A stretch of 30,807 nucleotides of DNA from JAAYEA01 sp012689325 (lineage in GTDB: Bacteria; Chloroflexota; Anaerolineae; JAAYEA01). A program made the position numbers and the translations under genes. The notes under the pieces are model-generated. The model saw only the letters and a program-made list of their open reading frames with translations. It had not been told where the DNA came from and searched no databases. The stretch lies in NCBI GenBank assembly GCA_036841525.1, contig DAITVZ010000064.1, forward strand, positions 1 through 30,807, given 5' to 3'. Below, piece after piece: positions 1 through 6,906 of the stretch; position 1 is the stretch's first letter, and the number at the start of each line of letters is the position of its first letter.

Positions 1-361
1 TGTGATAGTTGGCCATGATCGCCTTGGCCTGAGCCAGCGTGGCCGTGGGCGGCAGGGTGATGGGGTCCACGATCATGCCCGATTCGGAGCGCTTGGCCTT
101 GTCCACCTCCATCGCTTGCGTCTCGACGGCGCAGTTGCGATGGATGATGCCCAGACCGCCCTCGCGCGCCAGGGCGATGGCCATGCGCGCCTCGGTCACC
201 GTGTCCATGGCCGCCGAAAGGAGCGGCAAGTTCAGCCGCAGCTTGGGCGTCAGTTGCACGCCGATGTCGATATCGGCGGGTAGCACCGCCGAGCGACCGG
301 GAACGAGCAGGACATCGTCAAAGGTCAGCGCCTCGACCCAATTCTGCTGGCCTGAAGCCAT
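1..361 (-). CDS. guaB: IMP dehydrogenase, N-terminal part (cut by window edge)
   Basis: This is the first 120 codons of IMP dehydrogenase, the NAD-dependent enzyme that oxidises IMP to XMP in cytoplasmic guanine nucleotide synthesis. The translation begins MASGQQNWVEALTFDDVLL and contains the family signatures TFDDVLLVPG (about residues 13-22), LSAAMDTVTE (about 49-58) and GGLGIIHRN (about 68-76). It then enters the CBS-domain insertion (SGMIVDPITL). The catalytic Cys loop lies beyond the window edge. The start is ATG at 359-361, preceded by GAGGAGGG on the minus strand. The gene is divergent from the GDT1-family gene and has a roughly 200-nt structured leader. Family assignment is firm; only the truncation limits it. 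Confidence 0.95.
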   Translation of the reverse strand, partial: MASGQQNWVEALTFDDVLLVPGRSAVLPADIDIGVQLTPKLRLNLPLLSAAMDTVTEARMAIALAREGGLGIIHRNCAVETQAMEVDKAKRSESGMIVDPITLPPTATLAQAKAIMANYH

Positions 362-600
362 GGTTCATCCCTCCTCGACCGAAAACAGGTATGCCCGTTC
401 TGAACAGAACAGGCAAGTGGCGCGCTCTATATCTCTCTGGCGGATCAACGGTTGCGGGCTCTCCCGGGCTGGGGAGCCAAGGCCGCTGGGGACCAAAAGC
501 AAAACTGCCTCTCTCTGCAGCATTGGATCATCCAGAGGAGGCACCTTTGTCCTGACCTATCGATTGCCCTCAGTATAGCACAATCACGCCAAAACCGCAA
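362..600 (-). promoter_or_regulatory. guaB promoter and structured 5' leader
   Basis: On the minus strand a sigma-70-like promoter reads TTGCGG (595-600), 17 bp, TATACT (572-577), giving a leader of about 200 nt before the guaB ATG. The leader holds a hairpin with arms 507-517 and 533-542 (GCCTCTCTCTG against CAGAGGAGGC, one bulge), a second GC-rich inverted repeat (457-464 with 471-478), and a compact near-perfect palindrome at 392-415. The palindrome has TGCC/GGCA outer arms and GTTCTG/CAGAAC inner arms around a 2-bp centre. A 2-bp centre suits a protein operator better than an RNA loop. I do not recognise a known riboswitch class. Regulation of guaB by this leader is inference. Confidence 0.55.
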
Positions 601-645
601 AGGCCCAATGGCAAGCGACAGGGCTTGCGCCAAGTCGATCCGGAT

Positions 646-674
646 TATGCCAAGGAGTGAATATGGGGTATAAT
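646..674 (+). promoter_or_regulatory. Probable promoter of the GDT1-family gene
   Basis: A perfect TATAAT -10 box lies at 669-674, 50 bp before the ATG at 725. The -35 position (about 646-651) has no good match to TTGACA. The box is the best rightward candidate between the divergent guaB promoter and this gene. Confidence 0.5.
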
Positions 675-724
675 ATCGAGTTGGCTCACCCGAGCTGCCA
701 AACCCGCACCCGCAAGGATACAAG

Positions 725-1339
725 ATGGACTGGAGCGCGCTCTTTTCGACGTTGGGACTGATCTTTGTTGCCGAGTTGGGCGACAAGACGCAATTGGCCG
801 TGGTCACGCAGACCTGCAAGTACCGGCGGCCCTGGCCGGTCTTTTTGGGCGCCAGCCTGGCGCTGACCGCCGTCACGCTCCTGGGCGCGCTGGGCGGCCG
901 GGTGCTGGGCGAGTTCATCCCCCCCGACGTGCTGCGCACCATCGCCGCGCTGGCCTTTATCGTGATGGGCGCCTTTATCGCCCGCGAGGCGATCCGCGCC
1001 AAGCAGGAGGGCGAGGGGCTGGCCGAGTGCGCGCTGGCGGAGCCGCAGAACGTCCCATCGGCGCAGATCAACTGGCAGGCCTTTGGCGCGACGGCAGGGC
1101 TGCTCTTTGTGGCCGAGCTGGGCGACAAGACGCAGCTCGCCGTGCTGAGCATGGCCACCAAATACGCCTCGCCCTGGGCCGTCTTTGCCGGGGGCGCCAT
1201 CGCCCTCACCCTGGTGACCGCCATCGGCGTCGTCGGCGGGCAGGGGCTTTGCCGCCTGATCCCGGAGCGGCTGCTCTTGTGGATCTCGGCGGTCGCCTTT
1301 GTGGCGATGGGCATCTTGATGCTGCTGGGGGTGCTGTAG
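725..1339 (+). CDS. GDT1/UPF0016 (TMEM165) family cation exporter
   Basis: This is a 204-residue integral membrane protein of the GDT1/UPF0016 family, whose studied members export Mn2+ or exchange Ca2+ across the membrane. It is an internal duplication. Each half carries the family signature E-L-G-D-K-T, at residues 17-22 and 131-136, within a hydrophobic helix (FVAELGDKTQLAVV and FVAELGDKTQLAVLS). Each half is followed by two further hydrophobic helices, so about six membrane segments are expected. The halves are joined by a hydrophilic linker at about residues 93-115. Length is typical for bacterial two-repeat members. The start is ATG at 725 with an AAGGATACAAG leader. It converges directly with the pdxA-family gene: their stop codons abut. 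The transported ion cannot be told from sequence; Mn2+ export is the likeliest. Confidence 0.9.
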   Translation: MDWSALFSTLGLIFVAELGDKTQLAVVTQTCKYRRPWPVFLGASLALTAVTLLGALGGRVLGEFIPPDVLRTIAALAFIVMGAFIAREAIRAKQEGEGLAECALAEPQNVPSAQINWQAFGATAGLLFVAELGDKTQLAVLSMATKYASPWAVFAGGAIALTLVTAIGVVGGQGLCRLIPERLLLWISAVAFVAMGILMLLGVL

Positions 1340-2356
1340 CTAACTCGGCCGCCGTCCCGCCGCCATCAATTGGGCGAAGCGGAGGGCGCTGATCAGGCTC
1401 TTGGGGCTGGCCTGGCCCGTGCCAGCGATATCGAAAGCCGTGCCGTGGTCCACGGACGTGCGGATGATCGGCAGGCCCAGGGTGATGTTGACCCCGCCCC
1501 AAAAGTCCACCAGCTTGGCGGGGATGTGCCCCTGGTCGTGGTATTGGGCGATCACGGCATCGAACTCGCGCTTTTCCGCCATGCGCACAAAGACCGTATC
1601 CGGCGCCACCGGGTGCGAGTGGACGTTGAGCCCCTCCGAGCGCGCCTGGTCGATGGCCGGTTGAATCTGCTCGATCTCCTCGGTCCCGAATAGCCCGCCC
1701 TCCCCGCTGTGCGGGTTCAGCCCCGCGACGGCGAGCTTGGGCGCGGCGATCCCCATCCGCGTCAGCGCCTGATGCGTCAAGCGCGTCACCTCCAGGATGC
1801 GCGGCGTCTGGCACCGCTCGATGGCCTGCCGGAGCGAGCAATGGGTACTGACGTGGGTGACGCGGAAATGCTCCGAGGCCAGCATCATGGTCACTTTTTT
1901 GGCGCCGGTCTTGACGGCGAGGATCTCGGTGTGGCCGTCGTAATCGTGGCCCGCCAGCCGCAGCGCCTCCTTGTTCAGCGCGGAGGTCACCACCGCGTCC
2001 ACCTGCCCAGCCAGCGCCAGGTCGATGGCCCGGTCCACCGCCTCGTAGGCCGCCTGGCCCGCGCTGGCCTGCACCTTGCCCCAGGCCAGTGTGGCGAGGT
2101 CCACATTGTGGAGGTCCAGCACGTCCAGCACGCCCGGCTCGTAGCGGGCCTCTCCCACCTCGCCGATGGCGCGCACGCGGCCAGACTGGCCGATGATCTG
2201 AAACGCTCGCGCCAGCGTGGCCGCATCGCCCACGCAGATGATCCGGGCGAACTCGTCAACGACCCCGGCCGCGGCCACCTGGGCGACAATCTCGGGGCCG
2301 CAGCCCGCCGGATCGCCCATGGTCACCGCCAGGATCGGTCTAGTCTCAACGCTCAT
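1340..2356 (-). CDS. pdxA2: PdxA-family 4-phospho acid-sugar dehydrogenase (PdxA2 type)
   Basis: This 338-residue protein is of the 4-hydroxythreonine-4-phosphate dehydrogenase family. Signatures are MGDPAGCGPEI near the N-terminus, GHDYDGHTE, GLNPHSGEGGLFG, YHDQGHIPAKL and VDHGTAFDIAGTG, which include the conserved His residues that bind the divalent metal. PdxA proper acts in pyridoxal phosphate synthesis. PdxA2 paralogues next to DUF1537 kinases oxidise and decarboxylate D-threonate or D-erythronate 4-phosphate to DHAP. Here the gene directly follows and overlaps (2346-2356) a DUF1537 kinase, so the PdxA2 role is preferred on context. ATG at 2354-2356 is chosen because the conserved N-terminus (RPILAVTMGDPAG) begins six residues later; an upstream in-frame ATG would run deep into the kinase gene. 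The stop abuts the convergent gene's stop. Confidence 0.88.
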   Translation of the reverse strand: MSVETRPILAVTMGDPAGCGPEIVAQVAAAGVVDEFARIICVGDAATLARAFQIIGQSGRVRAIGEVGEARYEPGVLDVLDLHNVDLATLAWGKVQASAGQAAYEAVDRAIDLALAGQVDAVVTSALNKEALRLAGHDYDGHTEILAVKTGAKKVTMMLASEHFRVTHVSTHCSLRQAIERCQTPRILEVTRLTHQALTRMGIAAPKLAVAGLNPHSGEGGLFGTEEIEQIQPAIDQARSEGLNVHSHPVAPDTVFVRMAEKREFDAVIAQYHDQGHIPAKLVDFWGGVNITLGLPIIRTSVDHGTAFDIAGTGQASPKSLISALRFAQLMAAGRRPS

Positions 2357-3554
2357 GCTTTGTCCCCTTCTCGTCTCGGAAATGATCCATGATCTCGACC
2401 AGCGCGTCAGCCTGGCCGAACCCACCCGCCTTGGTCACCACGGTCAGGCCCGGCGCCAGCCCGCCCACCAACTGCCCCACCGGGATGCCCACCGCCAGCT
2501 CGCCCAGGATGCGAATCCCCACCGCGCCCAAGGCCTGGCAAACGGCGGCGCCCGTCTCGCCGCCCACGATCACCAGCCCGCCCAGCGGCGCGGCGCAGGC
2601 GCAAGCGGCCTGGTCGCCCAGCGCCAGGCCGAGCGCATGCCGCCGCTCCGGGTCCGCGATCACCTCCGCGGGGGGCTGGATCACCACATCTTGGCCAGCG
2701 GCCAGTGATCGAGCCACGGAAGCCTCTCGGACCGCGCCCGCCGGCGACACGCGTACCCGCGCCGCCCCCCGCCGCCCCACGGCCTGCCGCACCTGTTCCT
2801 GCGTCCGGGGGTGCCTGCTCCCGGCCACGATGAGGAGCGGCCCGCCTGGCCCCAGCGGGCGCGGAAGCGGGACCGCCGGTCGCGAGCCGATCAGGGCGGC
2901 CACCCAGGGGCGCGCCAGCCCCAACGACCCGCAGGGCAGGGCGTCGGCCAGGAGCGCCGCGCGGCCGATGGCGTCCAGGTGCGCGTTATCGGCGGCGTCG
3001 GCGGTCACCAGGCGCGTCGGGGCCCGCCGGATCGCCTCGGCCAGCGCCTCGGCGCCCTCCCCCACCATGGCGAGAGAAAGGTGCGTCGCGGGCTGCCCCA
3101 GGAGCGCGGCCATCTCGGCGGTGGCGGCGGGCCAGAACGGGTCATGGGCGAAGGGGCTCCGATGCAGCAGTTGGTCCCCCACCCAGAGCTGGCCGTCGCG
3201 CACCAAGCGCCCCTCCTCGATAAAGGCGGGGCAGACCACCGCCTTGTCCAGCCCGATGGCCTCGCAAGCGGCGGCGACCTCCAGCCCCACATGGCCGCGC
3301 ATGGTCGAATCGATCTTTTTGTAGAACCAGCGCCCGCTCAACCAGCTCACCGCCTCGGTCACGCGCTCCACGGCGGTGGGGCCGTCGCCCTCACGGCTGT
3401 TGGTGGTGACGATCTGCGCGGGGGCCTCCAGCCCGGCGCCCGGCTGCAAGACCAGCACCGTCTCCAGCCCCGCCTGGGCGAATTTCACCCCGGCATCCAG
3501 CGCGCCGGTCAGGTCGTCGGCGATGAGGCCGAGCGTGATCTCGGGCCTGGTCAC
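2346..3554 (-). CDS. DUF1537 four-carbon acid-sugar kinase (D-threonate/D-erythronate/3-oxo-tetronate kinase type)
   Basis: This 402-residue protein belongs to the DUF1537 family, ATP-dependent kinases that phosphorylate four-carbon acid sugars such as D-threonate, D-erythronate or 3-oxo-tetronates at C4. The N-terminal domain opens with the hallmark IADDLTGALDAG (about residues 11-22). A long sugar-binding domain follows with KKIDSTMRGHVG. The C-terminal nucleotide-binding domain has VAGSRHPRTQEQV, VIVGGETGAAVCQALG and the closing KAGGFGQADALV. The start is a GTG (3552-3554) that overlaps the previous gene's TGA as GTGA, implying translational coupling. Its 3' end overlaps pdxA2 by 11 bp. 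The pdxA2 partner favours a D-threonate or D-erythronate kinase over an OtnK role, which usually comes with an isomerase and class II aldolase. Exact substrate is inference. Confidence 0.88.
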   Translation of the reverse strand: MTRPEITLGLIADDLTGALDAGVKFAQAGLETVLVLQPGAGLEAPAQIVTTNSREGDGPTAVERVTEAVSWLSGRWFYKKIDSTMRGHVGLEVAAACEAIGLDKAVVCPAFIEEGRLVRDGQLWVGDQLLHRSPFAHDPFWPAATAEMAALLGQPATHLSLAMVGEGAEALAEAIRRAPTRLVTADAADNAHLDAIGRAALLADALPCGSLGLARPWVAALIGSRPAVPLPRPLGPGGPLLIVAGSRHPRTQEQVRQAVGRRGAARVRVSPAGAVREASVARSLAAGQDVVIQPPAEVIADPERRHALGLALGDQAACACAAPLGGLVIVGGETGAAVCQALGAVGIRILGELAVGIPVGQLVGGLAPGLTVVTKAGGFGQADALVEIMDHFRDEKGTKHER

Positions 3555-4387
3555 GGCGCGACGCTCAGCCCGCTAAAGCGCCGCACGTACTCGGCATCGA
3601 GGGCCGCCTGGTCCTCATATTCGGGATAGATGCCCACGATCACGGCGTCGTTGGGCTTGATCTGGCGAAAGGTGGACTCGAAGGCCTGCTCCACCAGCTC
3701 GGGCTTGTCGCAGAGCCGCCCCGCGGCCAGGATCTTGAAGGCCAGGCAGGGCTTGGCCGTCTGGCGGATGGCGCGGAACATGCGCGGCGGATCGCCCTCC
3801 AGGTACACCTCCCGCACCGGCAGGGGCACGTCGCCCAGCAGCGCCTTGAGCTCCTCGCGGGTGCGGTGGCGCTCATAGACGCAGCACATGTAAAAGTCCA
3901 CGTCCCACCCCTCGGATTCCACCAGATCCACCACGGCGGGGATGTGGGTGGAGACGCCCACCAGCACGCCGGCGTCGCGGATCTTTTTGCAGTATTCGCG
4001 GGCCTGGCGGATCTCGCCTCGCTTGAAGAGGGCGTCGGTGGTCTCGCCGTGGTGCGCCACGCCGATGCCGCCCCCGTCCACCACGCGCTGCAACTGGGTG
4101 GGATCCTGGGGATCCTCCCGCGCCAGCGCGATGAAGCGCATCTGCCCGCCCTGCTCGCGGAAGGTCTGGTAATAGGGCAGGTTCCCCGGCACCGACTGCC
4201 AGAGGTTGATGCCCAGCTCTTGGCAATGGTGCAGCAGCTCCAGCACCCGTTCGGGGGTAAAGTAGCGCCTCATCTGGGCGTTGACAAAGCGCGAGAGGTG
4301 CGAGCCGCCGTTGATGCAATTGGAGCCCAGCACCAGGCGCGAGACCGCGTAGGGGCCAAAGGGAACAAAGGGCATCTGATCGGCCAT
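3551..4387 (-). CDS. TIM-barrel protein of aldo/keto-reductase-like fold, function unknown
   Basis: This 278-residue protein is first in the acid-sugar operon. The N-terminal VSRLVLGSNCINGG (about residues 13-26) resembles the first strand of aldo/keto reductases. Alternating strand/helix segments such as MRFIALARED, GIGVAHHGETTDALF, GVLVGVSTHIPAVVDLV and VDFYMCCVYERHR fit a TIM barrel, ending with KPCLAFKILAAGRLC and NDAVIVGIYPEYEDQ. I see neither the FDTAxxYG motif nor the catalytic Asp-Tyr-Lys-His set, so it is probably not a working NADPH reductase. ATG at 4385-4387 follows AAAGGTGA; the reading frame stays open upstream only because it runs through 15-bp repeats and the promoter. GTGA overlap with the kinase gene suggests co-production. 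An epimerase, isomerase or lactonase-type step is possible, but no function is shown. Confidence 0.75.
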   Translation of the reverse strand: MADQMPFVPFGPYAVSRLVLGSNCINGGSHLSRFVNAQMRRYFTPERVLELLHHCQELGINLWQSVPGNLPYYQTFREQGGQMRFIALAREDPQDPTQLQRVVDGGGIGVAHHGETTDALFKRGEIRQAREYCKKIRDAGVLVGVSTHIPAVVDLVESEGWDVDFYMCCVYERHRTREELKALLGDVPLPVREVYLEGDPPRMFRAIRQTAKPCLAFKILAAGRLCDKPELVEQAFESTFRQIKPNDAVIVGIYPEYEDQAALDAEYVRRFSGLSVAP

Positions 4388-4490
4388 GGCGTTCAGTTCA
4401 CCTTTCTGGGGGATGCGGCCGCGCAAGCGCCGGGCGCGCTGGATGATGATACCACGTTTGGGCCAAATGTCCACCGCGCCGGCATGGCGC

Positions 4491-4550
4491 GCCGCGGTAT
4501 CACGCGCCGCGGTATCACGCGCCGCGGTATCACGCGCCGCGGTATCACGC
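4491..4550. repeat. Four exact 15-bp tandem repeats in the divergent control region
   Basis: The unit GCCGCGGTATCACGC occurs four times without a mismatch (4491-4505, 4506-4520, 4521-4535, 4536-4550). Each unit contains a CCGCGG palindrome and GGTATCA. The block starts within a few bases of the leftward -10 box (4553-4558), so it covers the likely transcription start and early leader of the acid-sugar operon. This position suits an operator array. DeoR-family repressors are known to bind directly repeated sites, and such a gene lies 360 bp away. Binding is inference. Confidence 0.85.
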
Positions 4551-4552
4551 GC

Positions 4553-4581
4553 ATTATACGCTCCAAACCCGCGCACAACAA
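4553..4581 (-). promoter_or_regulatory. Leftward promoter of the three-gene acid-sugar operon
   Basis: On the minus strand TTGTTG (4576-4581), 17 bp, TATAAT (4553-4558). Transcription would start near 4546, inside the 15-bp repeat block, leaving a leader of about 160 nt before the ATG at 4387. The -10 box is a perfect match, the -35 partial. Confidence 0.7.
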
Positions 4582-4613
4582 GCGCATTCCGCCCGAATTG
4601 CGCCCGATATCGC

Positions 4614-4642
4614 TTGACGCCGGGCGAGAGCGTGGCTATAAT
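4614..4642 (+). promoter_or_regulatory. Rightward promoter of the DeoR-headed operon
   Basis: TTGACG (4614-4619), 17 bp, TATAAT (4637-4642): five of six and six of six matches to the sigma-70 consensus with ideal spacing. The start would fall near 4649, inside the left arm of a 14-bp dyad, with a leader of about 260 nt before the DeoR start codon at 4908. Confidence 0.85.
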
Positions 4643-4643
4643 G

Positions 4644-4684
4644 CGCCGTGGTCATGGCAGGTGCGACCCGCCATGACCACGGCG
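4644..4684. promoter_or_regulatory. 14-bp perfect dyad over the rightward transcription start
   Basis: Arms 4644-4657 (CGCCGTGGTCATGG) and 4671-4684 are exact reverse complements separated by 13 bp. The left arm begins 2 bp after the -10 box. The sequence could act as an operator for autoregulation by the DeoR protein, or form a stable hairpin at the 5' end of the transcript. The sequence does not decide between the two. Confidence 0.6.
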
Positions 4685-4776
4685 GCGCCCTGGCCGTGGC
4701 AGGTGCGACCCGCCATGACCACGGCGGCGCCCTGGCCGTGGCGGGGTGCGCCCACGGGCCACCACGGCGGCGCCGG
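4655..4776. repeat. 42-bp tandem repeats in the DeoR gene leader
   Basis: Two identical 42-bp copies (4655-4696 and 4697-4738) begin TGGCAGGTGCGACCCGCC. They are followed by a third, diverged copy (4739 to about 4776) that keeps CCACGGCGGCGCC. Each copy keeps GCCGTGG and CCACGGC elements that can pair, so several alternative stem-loops are possible in the leader RNA. The repeats contain no convincing gene. The remaining leader (4777-4907) holds only the DeoR ribosome binding site, GGGAGGAAG near 4889-4898. Confidence 0.85.
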
Positions 4777-4907
4777 TCACGGGCGTGGCCGCGCATTTGG
4801 GCCCTGGCCGATCTGGCCTTAGAATGAGGCCATGGGTTGCGCGCAAGCAGGCACGTCTGCTTGAAAGCGCGCACCTGGACAAGCGAGTGGGAGGAAGCGA
4901 ATTGCTC

Positions 4908-5681
4908 ATGAAACCACGACACGCCGAAATCATGGACCTGTTGCGCGCCGAAAACGCCGTGGCGGTGCACGCCCTGGCGCTGCGCATGAACGTCTCCGAA
5001 TCGACGATCCGTCGCGACCTGGCCAAGCTGGAAGAGCAGGGCGTGCTGCGCCGCATCCACGGCGGCGCGCTGCTGGAGGAGGACGTCCAGATGGAGCCGC
5101 CCTTCGAGCTGCGCGCCATCTCACACCGGGCCGAAAAGGACCTGGTGGGGCGAGCGGCCGCCGCGCTGGTCCAGGATGGCGAGGTGATCTTTATCGACGG
5201 CGGCACCACCACGCCCTTTATCGTCCCCCACTTGGCGGAGCGGCGCGGGTTGACCGTGGTCACCTGCGGGCTGAACGTGGCCAACGCTCTGAGCCGGAAC
5301 CCCAACATCCAGACCATCGTCGTGGGCGGCGAGCTGCACGTCGAGTCGCAGAGCTTTGTGGGGCCGCTGGCGCTGGAGGCCCTGCGCGCCTACAATATCC
5401 GCTGCGACCGGGCCTTTATCGCCAGCGGCGGCATCTCGGCCCAACACGGCATCACCAATCGCATCCTGGACCGCATCCCGCTCAAGCGCCAGGCCATCGA
5501 GATCTCGCGCTGGGTGGCCGTGGTGGCCGACGGCTCCAAGATCGGCGTGGCCGCGCTGGGCTATGTGGCCGCCGTCGAGGCGGCGCACCACCTGGTCACG
5601 GACGCCTCGGCGCCGCAGCAGGGACTGGACGAGATCGCCGCGCGCGGCGTGCAGGTCAGGATGTGGGACCAGGGCGCGTAG
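4908..5681 (+). CDS. DeoR/GlpR-family transcriptional repressor
   Basis: This 257-residue DeoR-family regulator has an N-terminal winged helix-turn-helix (residues 1-54), with recognition helix SESTIRRDLAKLEEQG (30-45) and the family wing RRIHGGA (48-54). The C-terminal sugar-phosphate sensor domain has an isomerase-like fold: IFIDGGTTTPFIVPHL, TVVTCGLNVANALS, VVGGELHVESQSFVGPLA, DRAFIASGGISAQHGITN and VVADGSKIG. Such regulators release DNA on binding a phosphorylated sugar intermediate. The ATG at 4908 is placed by GGGAGGAAG about 9 bp upstream and by the conserved KPRHAEIMDLL start; the open frame further upstream crosses tandem repeats and the leader. It heads a nineteen-gene catabolic run and probably controls it, perhaps also the divergent acid-sugar operon. 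Its inducer is unknown. Confidence 0.92.
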   Translation: MKPRHAEIMDLLRAENAVAVHALALRMNVSESTIRRDLAKLEEQGVLRRIHGGALLEEDVQMEPPFELRAISHRAEKDLVGRAAAALVQDGEVIFIDGGTTTPFIVPHLAERRGLTVVTCGLNVANALSRNPNIQTIVVGGELHVESQSFVGPLALEALRAYNIRCDRAFIASGGISAQHGITNRILDRIPLKRQAIEISRWVAVVADGSKIGVAALGYVAAVEAAHHLVTDASAPQQGLDEIAARGVQVRMWDQGA

Positions 5682-5784
5682 GGAGAGAGAGGGGAGGGCG
5701 AGCGTAGGATTCGCCTCAACGGTCGATGGAGTGCATCTCGCAGAGGCTGCGCACAAGCTACCGGATCGCAAAGGGAGGTCAAGC

Positions 5785-6888
5785 ATGGCGGACAAAGTAC
5801 GCATCGGCATGATCGGCGTCGGGCAGATCGGCAAGCACCACCTGGAGAACTATGCCAAGGTCCCGGAGGCCGAGATCGTGGCGGCCTGCGACATCGCCGA
5901 GGACGAGGCCAAGCGGGTGGCCCAGCAGTACAACATCCCGCACGTCTATACCGATTACCACGAGATGCTCAAGCGCGAGGACATCCAGTCGGTGGATGTC
6001 TGCCTGCACAACCGCTTCCACATGCCGGTCACGGTGGACGCGCTGCGGGCGGGCAAGAACGTCTATTGCGAAAAGCCCATGTCCTGGACCTATCGCGACG
6101 CCAAGACGATGTACGACACGGCCAAGGCCACCGGCCAGATGCTGCACATCCAGTTGGCCGGGCTCTATCGCAACACCACCGTCTGCGCCAAGCGCATCAT
6201 CGACGAGGGGCTCTTGGGCGAGATCTATGGCTGCAAGTCCATCCACTACCGCCGCCGCGGGCGCCCCTGGGTGGATGGCTACGGCTCCCCGGCCTTTGTG
6301 AACACGGGCACCTCAGGCGGCGGGGCCATGCTGGACATGGCGGTGTACCACATCTCGCAGATGCTCTACCTGCTGGGCAACCCCAAGCCGCTCAGCGTCT
6401 CCGGCAAGACCTACCAAAAGCTGGACAACATGTATGAGGACCGGCGCGCCAGCGGCAAGTACAACGTGGAAGAGCTGGGGATGGGCCTGGCGCGGCTGGA
6501 GGGCGGGATCACCTTTGCGCTGGAGGAAGCCTGGGCCATCAACGCCAACGACCCGAACGAGGACCGCGTTTACGGATCGCACGCCGGCCTGCGGCTGGAG
6601 CCATTCACCTATTACGCCACGCTGGCCGACATGGAGATGGACGGCGCCTTTGACGTGGACCAGGCCATCTGGCGCTGGAACCAGTGCGACCCCAAGATGC
6701 GCCACTATGCCAACTCGCAGCGGCACTGGGTGTCGGCGCAACTGGGCCTCGTCCCCCTGCTGGACACGGCGGGGATCGCGCTGAATACCGCTTTCATCAC
6801 CGAGGGCGTGTACATCTCGAGCCACCTGGGGCGCGAGGTCACCGCGGACGAGATCGCGCAGGCCGAGCCAGGGTTTGGACGCGTCTAG
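5785..6888 (+). CDS. Gfo/Idh/MocA-family oxidoreductase (first of three)
   Basis: This 367-residue NAD(P)-dependent dehydrogenase acts on sugars, inositols or their derivatives. The N-terminal Rossmann domain shows IGMIGVGQIGKHH (about residues 7-19). The family EKP motif is at 96-98 (CEKPMSW), whose Lys contacts cofactor and substrate. The C-terminal domain has the substrate-site stretch SGGGAMLDMAVYHISQMLYLLG, with the Asp and His usual for catalysis. It belongs to the myo-inositol dehydrogenase/glucose-fructose oxidoreductase superfamily without a twin-arginine signal, so it is cytoplasmic. The ATG at 5785 follows AAGGGAGG. A 103-bp gap separates it from the regulator and shows nothing recognisable. 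Two other members (20650 and 22367) are quite different in sequence, so this is not a recent duplication. Substrate unknown. Confidence 0.9.
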   Translation: MADKVRIGMIGVGQIGKHHLENYAKVPEAEIVAACDIAEDEAKRVAQQYNIPHVYTDYHEMLKREDIQSVDVCLHNRFHMPVTVDALRAGKNVYCEKPMSWTYRDAKTMYDTAKATGQMLHIQLAGLYRNTTVCAKRIIDEGLLGEIYGCKSIHYRRRGRPWVDGYGSPAFVNTGTSGGGAMLDMAVYHISQMLYLLGNPKPLSVSGKTYQKLDNMYEDRRASGKYNVEELGMGLARLEGGITFALEEAWAINANDPNEDRVYGSHAGLRLEPFTYYATLADMEMDGAFDVDQAIWRWNQCDPKMRHYANSQRHWVSAQLGLVPLLDTAGIALNTAFITEGVYISSHLGREVTADEIAQAEPGFGRV

Positions 6889-6906
6889 CGCCGGGAGGAG
6901 CGGGCC

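Noticed and set aside
4388..4576. N-terminal extension of the TIM-barrel gene through the 15-bp repeats
   Set aside because: The frame is open to an ATG at 4576, but this would translate four identical ARDTA-type repeats and start inside the promoter. The ATG at 4387 has its own ribosome binding site and sits at the conserved start.
4491..4738. CRISPR array
   Set aside because: The repeats are directly abutting 15-bp and 42-bp units without unique spacers, and there are no cas genes in the window.
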